Assembly (NCBI RefSeq): GCF_001441615.1
Contig: NZ_LAXJ01000002.1
Coordinates: 310,001 to 374,000 of the forward strand
DNA: 64,000 bases
Direction of reading: 5' to 3'
DNA from: Roseovarius atlanticus
Lineage (GTDB): Bacteria > Pseudomonadota > Alphaproteobacteria > Rhodobacterales > Rhodobacteraceae
The notes beneath the pieces were generated by a model. The model was not told the DNA's origin. It ran no database searches and saw only the letters and a program-made list of their open reading frames with translations. This document shows, one piece after another, positions 1-8,723 of the stretch. Position numbers and translations under genes: made by a program. How positions within the stretch are numbered: position 1 is the stretch's first letter; each line of letters starts with the position of its first letter.

Positions 1-1186
1 GCACGTCCTCCATCTTGTAGACATCGCCAGTGACCGGGGGCGACAGTTCCAGCCCTTCCTCGATCCCGCAAAGCCCGGCGGCAAGCTGGGCGGCGCAAGC
101 AAGGTACGGGTTGATGTCCGAGCCCGGCGTCCGGCATTCGATGCGCACGCCCTTGGTGCCATCGCCCACCAGCCGGTAACAGGCGGTGCGGTTGTCGATG
201 CTCCATGCGATCTTGGTGGGGGCGAAGGTGCCCGGCATCAGGCGCTTGTAACTGTTGATGTAGGGCGCCAGGAAATAGGTCATGTCGGGCGAGTATTTCA
301 GGAGGCCCGCGACATAGCTTTTCAGCGTGCCCGACATGGTCAGGTCGGCGTCCGCATCATAAAACGCGGGCGTGTCGCCCTTGAACAGCGACTGGTGGAT
401 ATGCGCGGCGGAGCCGACCTTGTCGGCGTGCCACTTGGGAAGGAAGCTGGCAGCGTGGCCGTGCTGGTTCGCGATCTCCTTCACGGCCTGCTTGGCGATC
501 GTGTGGTGATCGGCACACAGCATCGCGTCGGCATAGCGGATGTTCAGCTCCTCCTGCCCGGTCTCGGCCTCGCCCTTGGTGTTCTCGACCGGCACGCCCG
601 CCGCATAGAGCAGGTTGCGGATCGGGCGCATCACGTGCTCTTCCTTGGTGGTCTGAAGGATGTTGTAATCCTCGTTGTAGCCGCTGAAGGGCGTCAGGCT
701 GCGAAAGCCCTCCTTGCGTATCTCGTCGAAGGATTTCTCGAACAGGAAGAACTCCAGCTCCGTCGCCATCATCGGGGTAAAGCCCATCGCCTCGGCCCGT
801 TCGATCTGGGCTTTCAGGATCTGGCGCGGGCTGTGCGGCACAGGCTTGTGCGTGTGGTGGTCAAGGATGTCGCAGAGCACCATCGCCGTGCCTTCGAGCC
901 ACGGCACACGGCGTAGCGTCCCAAGGTCCGGCTTCATCACGTAATCGCCATAGCCCTTTTCCCACGAGGTCGCCTTGTACCCATCGGGCGTGGCCATCTC
1001 CAAATCCGTGGCCAGCAGGTAGTTGCAGCAATGGGTTTCCTCATGGGCGCTTTCGAGAAAGTTCGAAACATGGAACCGCTTGCCCGCAAGCCGGCCCTGC
1101 ATGTCCACAAGGCAGACAAGCACCGTGTCGATCTCGCCCTTGGAGGCAAGTTTCTTAAGGTCGGTGAAGGTGAGGTTGGCGGTCAT
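1..1186 (-). CDS. glutamine synthetase family protein (3' end beyond window)
   Basis: The 395 residues visible begin at ATG 1186, and the C-terminus lies off the left edge. The family joins ammonia or an amine to the gamma-carboxyl of glutamate using ATP. Visible signatures are the metal-binding ELEFF segment near residue 140, a GSAAHIHQS segment (family form GSGxHxHxS) and a RIECRTPG-type nucleotide/glutamate segment near the cut end. The substrate-loop sequences look more like the GlnT/PuuA side of the family than housekeeping GlnA, so a gamma-glutamyl-amine ligase is possible. It is the last gene of the leftward TRAP transporter operon, which supports an accessory, substrate-specific role. 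The exact substrate cannot be told from sequence. Confidence 0.85.
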   Translation of the reverse strand, partial: MTANLTFTDLKKLASKGEIDTVLVCLVDMQGRLAGKRFHVSNFLESAHEETHCCNYLLATDLEMATPDGYKATSWEKGYGDYVMKPDLGTLRRVPWLEGTAMVLCDILDHHTHKPVPHSPRQILKAQIERAEAMGFTPMMATELEFFLFEKSFDEIRKEGFRSLTPFSGYNEDYNILQTTKEEHVMRPIRNLLYAAGVPVENTKGEAETGQEELNIRYADAMLCADHHTIAKQAVKEIANQHGHAASFLPKWHADKVGSAAHIHQSLFKGDTPAFYDADADLTMSGTLKSYVAGLLKYSPDMTYFLAPYINSYKRLMPGTFAPTKIAWSIDNRTACYRLVGDGTKGVRIECRTPGSDINPYLACAAQLAAGLCGIEEGLELSPPVTGDVYKMEDV

Positions 1187-1207
1187 GGTCTGTCTCCGTG
1201 AAATGAA

Positions 1208-1234
1208 CGGAGCGCCTTGGCAAAAGGCGCTCCG
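1208..1234 (-). terminator. intercistronic stem-loop between dctP-like and glutamine synthetase-like genes
   Basis: CGGAGCGCCTT (1208-1218) pairs perfectly with AAGGCGCTCCG (1224-1234) across a 5-nt loop. There is no clear T-run, so it is more likely a partial terminator or an mRNA-stabilising element. That would fit higher expression of the binding protein upstream than of the ligase downstream. Confidence 0.55.
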
Positions 1235-1249
1235 CGTCGTCTTGTCGGC

Positions 1250-2287
1250 TTATTCGAAGTTGTAGGGTACGCCGGCCTGGTTGATGACCGAGTTGTACTC
1301 GCGGAAGATGCCGACGATCTTTTCGTGCACTTCGCCTTCCTGCGCGACCTCGTCCCAGAACTCCTTGGCGGCGTTTTCCACTTCGGCCCATTCGGACGCG
1401 GGCACCGAGCGCAGTTCCAGCTTGTCGCCGTTGGCGCGCAGAGCGGCCTCGCCGCCCCAGTACCACTGGTTGCGATAGGTGTGTCCGGCCTCGATCCCGG
1501 CCATGACGACCGATTTCAGGTGATCGGGCAGTTCCGCCCAGCGTTCCTGGTTGGCGAACCACGAGCCGATCCATGCGCCCGAGATGTTGTTGGTCAGGAA
1601 ATAGTCGGTCACGTCGGCCCAGCCCACGGTGTAGTCCTCGGTGATGCCCGACCAGGCCATACCGTCAAGCTCGCCCGTCTGTACCGCCACCTCGGCATCC
1701 TCGTAGGGAATGTTCACCGGCACGACGCCGAACTTGGCAAGGAACCGGCCCGCCGTGGGGAAAGTGTAGAGCTTCAGCCCGTCGAGGTCGGCGACGGATG
1801 TGATTTCCTTCTTGGTGTTGAAGTTGCAGGGGTCCTGCCCCGCCGCCGACAGCCATTGCACACCTACCTTGCCGTATTCCTCGCGCCAGATATCGGCGAG
1901 GCCGTACTGGTTGAAGAGCACCGGCACGTCGAGAATGTGCTTGGTCGCGAACGGGAAGTACCCGCCGAACATGCGTAGCGGCGTGGGCGAGGCCATCGAG
2001 TCATCGTCCGAATGCACGCCGTCGATCGTGCCGCGCTGAAGCGCCTGGAACAGCTCGCCGGTGGGCACGATCTGGTCGGCGTAGAAAAGCTCGATCTGCA
2101 GCTCGCCATTGGCATTGGCGTTGATGTAGTCGATGGCCGGTTTGGTCACCTGCTCGCCAAGCGCGCTGCCGGCATAGGTCTGGAAGCGCCACGTGATCGC
2201 GGATTGCGCCTTGACAATCGCCGGGGTGGCGAGCGTCGCGGGAACAGCCGCACCGGCGGCTTTCAGGAAATTGCGTCTTGTCGTCAT
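1250..2287 (-). CDS. TRAP transporter substrate-binding protein (DctP/TakP-like)
   Basis: This 345-aa periplasmic solute-binding protein feeds the QM permease encoded just upstream. The start at ATG 2287 gives a Tat-type signal (TTRRNFLKAAG) ending near VKAQS around residue 27. The mature part resembles the FcbT1/TakP group, which binds carboxylates such as 2-oxoacids. The longer reading frame back to 2377 adds residues with no signal character and was not used. It lies 59 bp after the large permease gene in the same operon. The ligand is unknown; the linked amidohydrolase and glutamine synthetase-like genes suggest a glutamate-related acid. Confidence 0.9.
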   Translation of the reverse strand: MTTRRNFLKAAGAAVPATLATPAIVKAQSAITWRFQTYAGSALGEQVTKPAIDYINANANGELQIELFYADQIVPTGELFQALQRGTIDGVHSDDDSMASPTPLRMFGGYFPFATKHILDVPVLFNQYGLADIWREEYGKVGVQWLSAAGQDPCNFNTKKEITSVADLDGLKLYTFPTAGRFLAKFGVVPVNIPYEDAEVAVQTGELDGMAWSGITEDYTVGWADVTDYFLTNNISGAWIGSWFANQERWAELPDHLKSVVMAGIEAGHTYRNQWYWGGEAALRANGDKLELRSVPASEWAEVENAAKEFWDEVAQEGEVHEKIVGIFREYNSVINQAGVPYNFE

Positions 2288-2346
2288 CTTAATACCCTCT
2301 CTGTTAGGTTCGGTTGCTCGGACGCCTTGTGACCAAGGTCTTGTGT

Positions 2347-3672
2347 TTAATTTCCATAGACATACCCCGGCAGCCACAGCGCGATTTCCGGGAAGATCAT
2401 GATCGTCGCCAGCGCCACCACCATGACCAGCACGAAGGGCAGGATCGAGGTGTAGATGTCCTTCAGCGTGATCTCGGGCGGCGCCATGGCGCGCATCAGA
2501 AAGAGGTTATAGCCGAAGGGCGGCGTCATGTAGGCGATTTGCGTGGTGATGGTGTAAAGAACACCGTACCAGATGAGGTCGAAACCGAGCGCGCCCACCA
2601 GCGGCACGTAGAGCGGTGCGACGATCACCAGCATGGCAGTGTCGTCGAGGAACGTGCCCATCACGATGAATGAAAGCTGCATCAGGATCAGGATCATCCA
2701 GGGGCTGAGGCCAAGCTGTTCGGTGAACAGGCTCTCGATCGCCTTGACCGCGCCCAGCCCGTCGAAGACCGCGCCGAAGGCCAGCGCGGCCAGGATGATC
2801 CACATGAACATACAGGATATGCCCAGCGTCTTGCGCACCGAGGTCTCGAACACCTGCCGCGTCATGCGGCCCTTGACCACGGCGGCCAGGAAGGCGGCGA
2901 TGGCGCCGATGGCCGAGGATTCCACGAGGGATGTCCAGCCGTTCACGAAGGGCACCATCATGGTGAAGAAGATGAAAAGCGGCAGCAAACCTGCGCCGAG
3001 GAGGCGGATCTTTTCCCCCATGGGGATGTCACGCTCTTCTTTCGGCAGGATCGGACCAAGCGTCGGGTTCAGGCGGCAGCGGATCACGATGTAAAGCACG
3101 AACATCCCCGCCATCATCAGCCCCGGCAGCACGCCTGCCAGCCACAACTGCCCCACCGGCTGACGGGCGATCATGGCGTAAAGCACCAGTACCACCGACG
3201 GTGGTACAAGGATGCCCAGCGATGAGCCCGCCTGTATCACCCCGGTGACCATCCGCTTGTCGTACCCCCGCTTCAAGAGTTCCGGCAAAGCGATTGTCGC
3301 CCCGATGGCCATGCCCGCGACCGAAAGCCCATTCATGGCCGAGATCAGGACCATCAGGCCGATCGTCCCCACGGCCAACCCGCCCGACAGCCCGCCCATC
3401 CAGACGTGGAACATGCGGTAAAGATCATCCGCGATACGGCTTTCCGACAGCACATAGCCCATGAATATGAACATCGGCAGCGTCAGCAGCGGATACCATT
3501 TCATCAGCTTGATCGCGGCGGCAAAGCCGAGGTCATAGCCGCCCCGGTCGCCCCAAAGAAAGAACGCCGCCACGACGGCCACGAACCCGATAGCGCCAAA
3601 GACCCGTTGGCCGGTCAGCAGCATCAGCATCATGGAGGCGAACATCAGCGCGGCGATGGCTTCATAAGGCAT
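2347..3672 (-). CDS. TRAP transporter large permease (DctM)
   Basis: This 441-aa membrane protein has about a dozen hydrophobic segments, a FxGxxL/DctM-type pore subunit layout and the TRAP-L signature MSGLSVAGMA-like helix (here NGLSVAGMAIGAT). It drives uptake with a sodium or proton gradient. Its ATG overlaps the stop codon of the small permease gene by one base (TGATG), which indicates translational coupling. Length is normal for the family. Confidence 0.93.
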   Translation of the reverse strand: MPYEAIAALMFASMMLMLLTGQRVFGAIGFVAVVAAFFLWGDRGGYDLGFAAAIKLMKWYPLLTLPMFIFMGYVLSESRIADDLYRMFHVWMGGLSGGLAVGTIGLMVLISAMNGLSVAGMAIGATIALPELLKRGYDKRMVTGVIQAGSSLGILVPPSVVLVLYAMIARQPVGQLWLAGVLPGLMMAGMFVLYIVIRCRLNPTLGPILPKEERDIPMGEKIRLLGAGLLPLFIFFTMMVPFVNGWTSLVESSAIGAIAAFLAAVVKGRMTRQVFETSVRKTLGISCMFMWIILAALAFGAVFDGLGAVKAIESLFTEQLGLSPWMILILMQLSFIVMGTFLDDTAMLVIVAPLYVPLVGALGFDLIWYGVLYTITTQIAYMTPPFGYNLFLMRAMAPPEITLKDIYTSILPFVLVMVVALATIMIFPEIALWLPGYVYGN

Positions 3673-4250
3673 CAGGTGCGGGTCCCCTCGGGCCGGGCAT
3701 CAGAGCTGTCTTCGTCCTTGGGGCCCATGTCGTGCCCTTTCAGCCGGAGGATATCCTTGAAGAATTCGCTGACGGCCTGAAGCAGCATCAGGCCGATGCC
3801 CACGACCATGATCAGCTTGATCGGCCAGAGATAGGGCCGCCAGACGCTGTTGCTGCGCTCGCCGCCGTACTGGAAGGAATACATCAGGCTGTCCCAACCA
3901 CCCCACAGCAGGAAGATCAGGTAGACGATCAGGAAGAGGATGGTGAAGGCATCGACCTGCGCCTTGCGCCGGTAGCTCCATTCGCCATAGAGCAGGTCCA
4001 TCCGCACGTTCGAACCCATCTGGATCGAGTACGGTCCGCCGAGGATGTAATAGGCGACCATCGCGAACTGCGCCATTTCCAGCGTCCAGAGCGACGGGTT
4101 GATATCGAGCCCGATATCGCTGCCCAGCTTGGTGAAGGACGACCACAGCAGGATCGCCATCATCACGAAAATCCCGTACATGACGATCCGCCCGATCCAG
4201 CGGTTCATGCGGTCGACGACCGCCACATATGTCAGCATTGCCCCGGTCAT
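3672..4250 (-). CDS. TRAP transporter small permease (DctQ)
   Basis: This 192-aa protein has four predicted membrane helices, as expected for the Q subunit, plus a polar C-terminal tail (GPKDEDSSDARPEGTRT). The start codon overlaps the end of the amidohydrolase gene by 4 nt (ATGA) and the stop overlaps dctM by 1 nt, so the four genes form one tight operon. It acts with DctM in the inner membrane. Confidence 0.9.
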   Translation of the reverse strand: MTGAMLTYVAVVDRMNRWIGRIVMYGIFVMMAILLWSSFTKLGSDIGLDINPSLWTLEMAQFAMVAYYILGGPYSIQMGSNVRMDLLYGEWSYRRKAQVDAFTILFLIVYLIFLLWGGWDSLMYSFQYGGERSNSVWRPYLWPIKLIMVVGIGLMLLQAVSEFFKDILRLKGHDMGPKDEDSSDARPEGTRT

Positions 4251-5029
4251 GCGGTCGCGGCCTTCGGGGCCAGTGCTGTGTTCAACAGGGTCGCCAGATG
4301 GCCGGCAACACGGTCCACGTCCGAAGCCTCGCCCAGCAGGTCATTGCGGACCTCGATCATGACGTTCGTCAACCCGCGCGCGGTGGCATGGCGGGCCAGC
4401 GTGTGGGTGACCCCGTCGCGGGCCGAATAAGGCTCGTTCAGGCGGGTGACCAGCGTGTCGTCGGCCGCATTCAGCATCGCCTCGGCAAGCGACGCATCGG
4501 CATCGTGCAAAAGGCCCAGTTGCGTGCGGCGCGGCGTGCCGTGCCAGACCGGCGCGAAACTGTGGATCGTGACCAGCACCGGGGGCGTCTCGAAGCCGTC
4601 GAGCACGTCCGATAGCGTGGCATGAAAAGGCTCGTAGACCTCTGTGGTGCGGGCGGTTTTCTTGGCATCGCTCAGATTGCGGTTGCCCGGCACGGGGATC
4701 TCCCCGCTCTGGCACGGCATCGCGTCCGGCGCCTCGGGCGGACGGTTCAGATCATAGACCAGCCGCGAGACCGTCGCGAGGACCAGCGGTGCATCCAGCC
4801 GCGACGACAGGTCACGCGCAAGTGCCTCGGCCCCGATGTCCCAGACCGCGTGAGAATGACGGTGCTCGGGGGCCAGCCCCAGTGTGTCAAGCACGGGCGG
4901 AATAGCAGAACTCGCATGTTCGCACACCAGGCACAAAGGCGCCTCTCCGTCCGGGTTGATCACCTGGGCTACAGGCCCGTGGTCAGGGCTCAGAATCTCG
5001 TATGTTGTCGATCCGCTCACACCGGCCAT
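4247..5029 (-). CDS. N-formylglutamate amidohydrolase family protein
   Basis: The 260-aa product has the family layout: an N-terminal VCEHASSAIP segment (substrate/metal site), HAVWDIGAEALA with a conserved His and Asp, VYDLNRPPEAP, and VTIHSFAPVW further on. The known reaction of the family is hydrolysis of N-formyl-L-glutamate to formate and glutamate. ATG 5029 is chosen; a TTG at 5056 would add nine residues but has no ribosome site. As first gene of the TRAP operon, it probably cleaves the imported compound or a product of it. Close paralogues can act on other N-acyl amino acids, so the substrate is inferred. Confidence 0.82.
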   Translation of the reverse strand: MAGVSGSTTYEILSPDHGPVAQVINPDGEAPLCLVCEHASSAIPPVLDTLGLAPEHRHSHAVWDIGAEALARDLSSRLDAPLVLATVSRLVYDLNRPPEAPDAMPCQSGEIPVPGNRNLSDAKKTARTTEVYEPFHATLSDVLDGFETPPVLVTIHSFAPVWHGTPRRTQLGLLHDADASLAEAMLNAADDTLVTRLNEPYSARDGVTHTLARHATARGLTNVMIEVRNDLLGEASDVDRVAGHLATLLNTALAPKAATA

Positions 5030-5061
5030 TAGGGGCAGCGGCCCGAGAGCTGTCAAGAAAT

Positions 5062-5081
5062 TTTCGTAGACGAAACTACGA
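5062..5081. promoter_or_regulatory. candidate RpiR operator in divergent intergenic region
   Basis: Two nested inverted repeats share the sequence: TTTCGT-AG-ACGAAA (5062-5075) and TCGTAG-ACGAAA-CTACGA (5064-5081). The site lies 33 bp upstream of the amidohydrolase ATG and 62 bp upstream of the rpiR-like GTG. That is where a divergent autoregulator would be expected to bind. Assignment to this regulator is inference. Confidence 0.5.
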
Positions 5082-5143
5082 CTATGGGGTAGCTTGTAGC
5101 GATTGCTTCAAACATTTGGCAGCTGCGTTGAAAGAGGGCACGG

Positions 5144-6007
5144 GTGGCACGGACCGTCATCGTCAAGGACACGCTCAAGGACATGGCCGGCGCGCTGACC
5201 CCGGCGGAGCGGCTGTTGTCCGACACGCTGTTGCGCGACTATCCGATGGCCGGGCTGCAATCGATCACCAAGCTAGCCGAGGCCGCGGGCGTGTCGACGC
5301 CGACAGTCATTCGGCTGGCGCGAAAACTGGGGTTCGACGGCTTTCCCGAAATGCAGGCCGCGCTGCGCGAAGAAGCCTCGGCCCAGATCAAGAAACCGAT
5401 CCTCAAGCGCGAGGGCTGGCCGCAGGGGCGCAAGGATTCGCCCGCCTTCCGGAATTTCGCCGAAGCGGTGTTCGACAACCTAAACCAGACGATCGAGCGG
5501 CTGGACCCCGCGACCTTCGACGCGCTGGCCAAGGTGCTGGCGGACACCCGGCGCAGCATCTTCCTGCTGGGCGGGCGCATCACGCGCTCGAACGCGGATT
5601 ACTTCTTTAACCACCTTCAGATCGTGCGGCCCGGCGTGACGCTGTTGTCGCAATCCCCCAACGTCTGGCCGCAATACCTGATCGACATGGGACCGCGATC
5701 CGTGCTGGTGATCTTCGACATCCGCCGCTACGAGGCCGATCTCGCGCGGCTCGCCAGCCTTGCCAAGGAACGCGGCGTGGTCATCGTGCTTTTCACCGAC
5801 CAGTGGGGCTCTCCGATTTCGCAATCGGCCGATCATGTCATCAACGCGCTGGTCGAGGTGCCGTCAAGCTGGGACTCGACCCTTGGCATCAACCTGATCG
5901 TCGAGGCCCTGATCGCCGCGATCCAGACGCGACGCCAGGAAAAGGCCCGCGACCGGATCGAAGAGCTGGAAGACATGTTCCGCTCCACGCGGATCTTCAG
6001 AAAATAG
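5144..6007 (+). CDS. MurR/RpiR family transcriptional regulator
   Basis: The 287-aa protein has an N-terminal HTH_6 domain (about 1-80, with SITKLAEAAGVSTPTVIRLARKLG as recognition region) and a C-terminal SIS domain (about 125-260) that usually senses a phosphosugar or related ligand. It starts with GTG at 5144 after GAGGG-type ribosome site sequence. It is divergent from the amidohydrolase/TRAP operon and is its likely local regulator. The C-terminus ends in a basic helical tail. Confidence 0.9.
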   Translation: MARTVIVKDTLKDMAGALTPAERLLSDTLLRDYPMAGLQSITKLAEAAGVSTPTVIRLARKLGFDGFPEMQAALREEASAQIKKPILKREGWPQGRKDSPAFRNFAEAVFDNLNQTIERLDPATFDALAKVLADTRRSIFLLGGRITRSNADYFFNHLQIVRPGVTLLSQSPNVWPQYLIDMGPRSVLVIFDIRRYEADLARLASLAKERGVVIVLFTDQWGSPISQSADHVINALVEVPSSWDSTLGINLIVEALIAAIQTRRQEKARDRIEELEDMFRSTRIFRK

Positions 6008-6031
6008 CGTTCCGAACGTTGTCGCCTTGGC

Positions 6032-7492
6032 TCAGGCGCCAAGCGCCGCCGTGACCGGATGCGAAGAACCCTGATCGGAGCGGATGACCTCTGCGGCGGC
6101 GGCCAGGTCGTCGAGCAGCTCCGCCCGCGCGGTCGCGGCGGCGGAGCCATCAAGCCGCAAGATGTAGCTGGGGTGCCAGGTTACCAGGACCGCGCCGTCG
6201 TCATGGGCGGTCTCGATCTGACCGCGGCGGGCCTTCAATGGCGCATCGTTGCCCGTCAGCGCGTAGGCGGCCGAGCCGCCAAGGGCGACAGTCAGCGTCG
6301 GCTGCACGAACCGGCGTTCGAGGTCGAGCCACCAGCGGCAATGGTCGATCTCGTGCCGGTCCGGGTTCTGGTGCATCCGGCGCTTGCCTGTGGGGCGGAA
6401 TTTGAAATGCTTGACCGCATTGGTCATCCAGCTGTCGCCGACCTTGGCCTCGTCCATCAGTTCGGTCAGCAGCTTGCCGGCTGGACCCACGAAAGGTTTG
6501 CCTGCCAGATCCTCGCCATCGCCGGGCTGTTCGCCGACGATCATCAGGTCGGCCTGGGCGTACCCCCTGCCCCAGACGGTCTGCGTGGCGGCCTCGCACA
6601 GCCCGCAACGCTTGCAGTGCATTGCGGCGGTGCGCGCGTCTTCCATGCATTGCGGAAGATCGGCGACCTTGGGCTGCGGCAGGCGGCTTAGGATGCGCTC
6701 CGCGTGGGCCGGAACTTCGGTCGGCATGGCGGCGCGCATCTTTTCCACCCGCGCCTCTGCGTCTGCGAGCATCCCGGGGATGAGGTCGGTCTCGGGCAGG
6801 TTCTTCCAGTATTTCAGCGGCATTTCCGAGCGCATGGCCTGAAGATGCAGGCGCGCGGGGTTGAAGATATTGGCAAAATAGGTGCCCCAAAGCGCCTCGG
6901 ACGCGTCTTCGGGCAAGTCGGGGCGCGCCGCAGGCGGATGGAACGTATGGGTGCCATCCTCGAACCGGGCGACGCCCTGCGGCGTGGCGATCATCCAGTC
7001 CATGTCGGCAAAACGCTTGGCAAAGAATGGCGTGCCGGTTTCCAGGATGTGGTGATCGGGTTCGAACCATGCGCCGAAGCTGCGGCGATTGCCCTCGGTG
7101 GGCAACTCGCGGAAGCGGACGAAAGCGTGCATCTTGTGGATGTCGCGGCGCACGGACTTTTGCAGGACCGAGAGTTTGCGGGCGATCGGATCGGCGGGGT
7201 TGGAGAGCGCGCGACGGTTGGTCTGGTGACGGTGCAGCGCCTGGTAAAGCAGCGTCGGCGCCTCGGTGCCGGTGTGGCAGAGCGCGGTCCTGGCCAGAGA
7301 CAGGAATTCCTTGGTGGTCGTCACGGCGTGGGGTCCATCCGCATCGGGCAGCGGGTCGGCGGGAAAAAGGCTGGCGTCCTCGCCCCTGCCCCACTCCACC
7401 TGGTCCGGCGGCACTGCGTGGGTCAGAAGGCGTCGGGCCGCGTCGCGCCACGCCTCGAAAAAGCCGAGCGCCGGGAGCGTGACACGGTACAT
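6032..7492 (-). CDS. udgX: UdgX family uracil-DNA binding protein fused to a DUF4130 domain
   Basis: The 486-aa protein is a two-domain fusion. Residues 1-230 match the DUF4130 (putative DNA metabolism) family. Residues about 285-480 are a family 4/5-type uracil-DNA glycosylase with GEQPGDGEDL (320-329) and HPSYILR (440-446). Fe-S cluster Cys candidates are C293, C296, C299 and C385. The loop KRRMHQ (370-375) is the UdgX hallmark; in mycobacterial UdgX the His of this loop forms a covalent bond with DNA after uracil removal, so His374 is the expected nucleophile. Its ATG overlaps the stop of the radical SAM gene by one base, so the two are co-translated. The pairing is known from genome surveys; the joint biochemical role is not established. 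Confidence 0.9.
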   Translation of the reverse strand: MYRVTLPALGFFEAWRDAARRLLTHAVPPDQVEWGRGEDASLFPADPLPDADGPHAVTTTKEFLSLARTALCHTGTEAPTLLYQALHRHQTNRRALSNPADPIARKLSVLQKSVRRDIHKMHAFVRFRELPTEGNRRSFGAWFEPDHHILETGTPFFAKRFADMDWMIATPQGVARFEDGTHTFHPPAARPDLPEDASEALWGTYFANIFNPARLHLQAMRSEMPLKYWKNLPETDLIPGMLADAEARVEKMRAAMPTEVPAHAERILSRLPQPKVADLPQCMEDARTAAMHCKRCGLCEAATQTVWGRGYAQADLMIVGEQPGDGEDLAGKPFVGPAGKLLTELMDEAKVGDSWMTNAVKHFKFRPTGKRRMHQNPDRHEIDHCRWWLDLERRFVQPTLTVALGGSAAYALTGNDAPLKARRGQIETAHDDGAVLVTWHPSYILRLDGSAAATARAELLDDLAAAAEVIRSDQGSSHPVTAALGA

Positions 7493-8721
7493 CAGAACAG
7501 GCTCAACTGTTCCGGCGCTGGCGCGAAGCGGGCGCGAAGGTTTGCGCTGTCCGTGAGGCCGCCGGGAGACCAGTCCGGCGTGGTGACGAAGGATTTGGCC
7601 ATGCCCATCCGCGCGCCGATCCGCAGAAGGTCGGCATAGCGCAATGCGCCGGAGCGGCGGGCGGTGAGGATGCGATTGACGGTCTTGGTGCCGAATCCCG
7701 GCACGCGCAAAAGTACGTTACGCCCCGCGCCATTCACGTCGACGGGAAACTGCCCGCGATGCGCCAGCGCCCAGGCCAGTTTCGGGTCGATGTCGAGATC
7801 GAGATTTCCCGAAGGGGCCACATCGGTGATCTCGTCCACGTCGAAGCCGTAGAAACGCAACAGCCAGTCGGCCTGGTAGAGCCGGTGTTCGCGCACCAGG
7901 GGCGGCTTGATCAAAGGCAGCATCGCGGAACTGTCGGGGATGGGCGAGAAGGCCGAGTAATAGACGCGGCGCAGCTTGTAGCCCGTGTAGAGCCGCGAGG
8001 ACGTCGTCAGGATGGCCTTGTCGTTCGAGCCGTCCGCGCCGACGATCATCTGCGTGGACTGGCCCGCCGGTGCGAATTTGGGCGCGCGTTTTCCGGTGTG
8101 CGACCGTTCCTTGCTGGCTTGCTGCTTCAGGCGGACAGAGGCCATCGCGGCGCGGATCGTCTCGGGGCGTTTCTGGGGTGCGAGCGTCCGGGTGCTGTCG
8201 TCCTTGGGCAGCTCGATATTGACCGACAGGCGGTCGGCATAGCGCCCGGCCTCGTCGATCAGCTCCTGGCTGGCTTCGGGGATGGTCTTGAGGTGGATAT
8301 ATCCCTTGAAGCCATGATCCTCTCGCAGCATCCGGGCGATGCGGGTGATGTCGGCCATGGTGTCGTCCGGGCTCTTGATGATGCCGGAGCTGAGGAACAG
8401 ACCCTCGATGTAATTGCGGCGGTAGAATTCCAGCGTCAGCGTCACGACCTCTTCTGGCGTGAAGCGCGCGCGTTCCACACCGCTGCTGACGCGGTTGATG
8501 CAGTAGGCACAGTCGTAGATGCAGAAATTCGTCATCAGGATCTTGAGCAGGCTGATGCAGCGCCCATCGGGCGTGTAAGCGTGACAGATACCGCTGCCCC
8601 CCGCGCTGCCGATGCCGCCATTTCGGCTGTCGCGGCGGGTGGTGCCCGACGACGCGCAGGAGGCGTCGTACTTGGCGGCGTCGGCGAGAATGGCGAGTTT
8701 GTCGGACAGGGTTTTGCGCAT
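7492..8721 (-). CDS. putative DNA modification/repair radical SAM protein
   Basis: The 409-aa protein carries a radical SAM Cx3Cx2C cluster motif (CIYDCAYC, Cys67, Cys71, Cys74) and a C-terminal helix-hairpin-helix (VPGFGTKTVNRIL) typical of DNA binding. It matches the family annotated as probable DNA modification/repair radical SAM protein. ATG 8721 fits the usual family N-terminus (KTLSDKLAILADAAKYDAS). An in-frame extension to 8823 is not conserved-looking and would read through the promoter. There is no ribosome site before the ATG and a LexA-type box ends 3 nt upstream, so the mRNA is probably leaderless and damage-inducible. It is the first gene of a two-gene operon with udgX. Confidence 0.88.
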   Translation of the reverse strand: MRKTLSDKLAILADAAKYDASCASSGTTRRDSRNGGIGSAGGSGICHAYTPDGRCISLLKILMTNFCIYDCAYCINRVSSGVERARFTPEEVVTLTLEFYRRNYIEGLFLSSGIIKSPDDTMADITRIARMLREDHGFKGYIHLKTIPEASQELIDEAGRYADRLSVNIELPKDDSTRTLAPQKRPETIRAAMASVRLKQQASKERSHTGKRAPKFAPAGQSTQMIVGADGSNDKAILTTSSRLYTGYKLRRVYYSAFSPIPDSSAMLPLIKPPLVREHRLYQADWLLRFYGFDVDEITDVAPSGNLDLDIDPKLAWALAHRGQFPVDVNGAGRNVLLRVPGFGTKTVNRILTARRSGALRYADLLRIGARMGMAKSFVTTPDWSPGGLTDSANLRARFAPAPEQLSLF

Positions 8722-8723
8722 GT

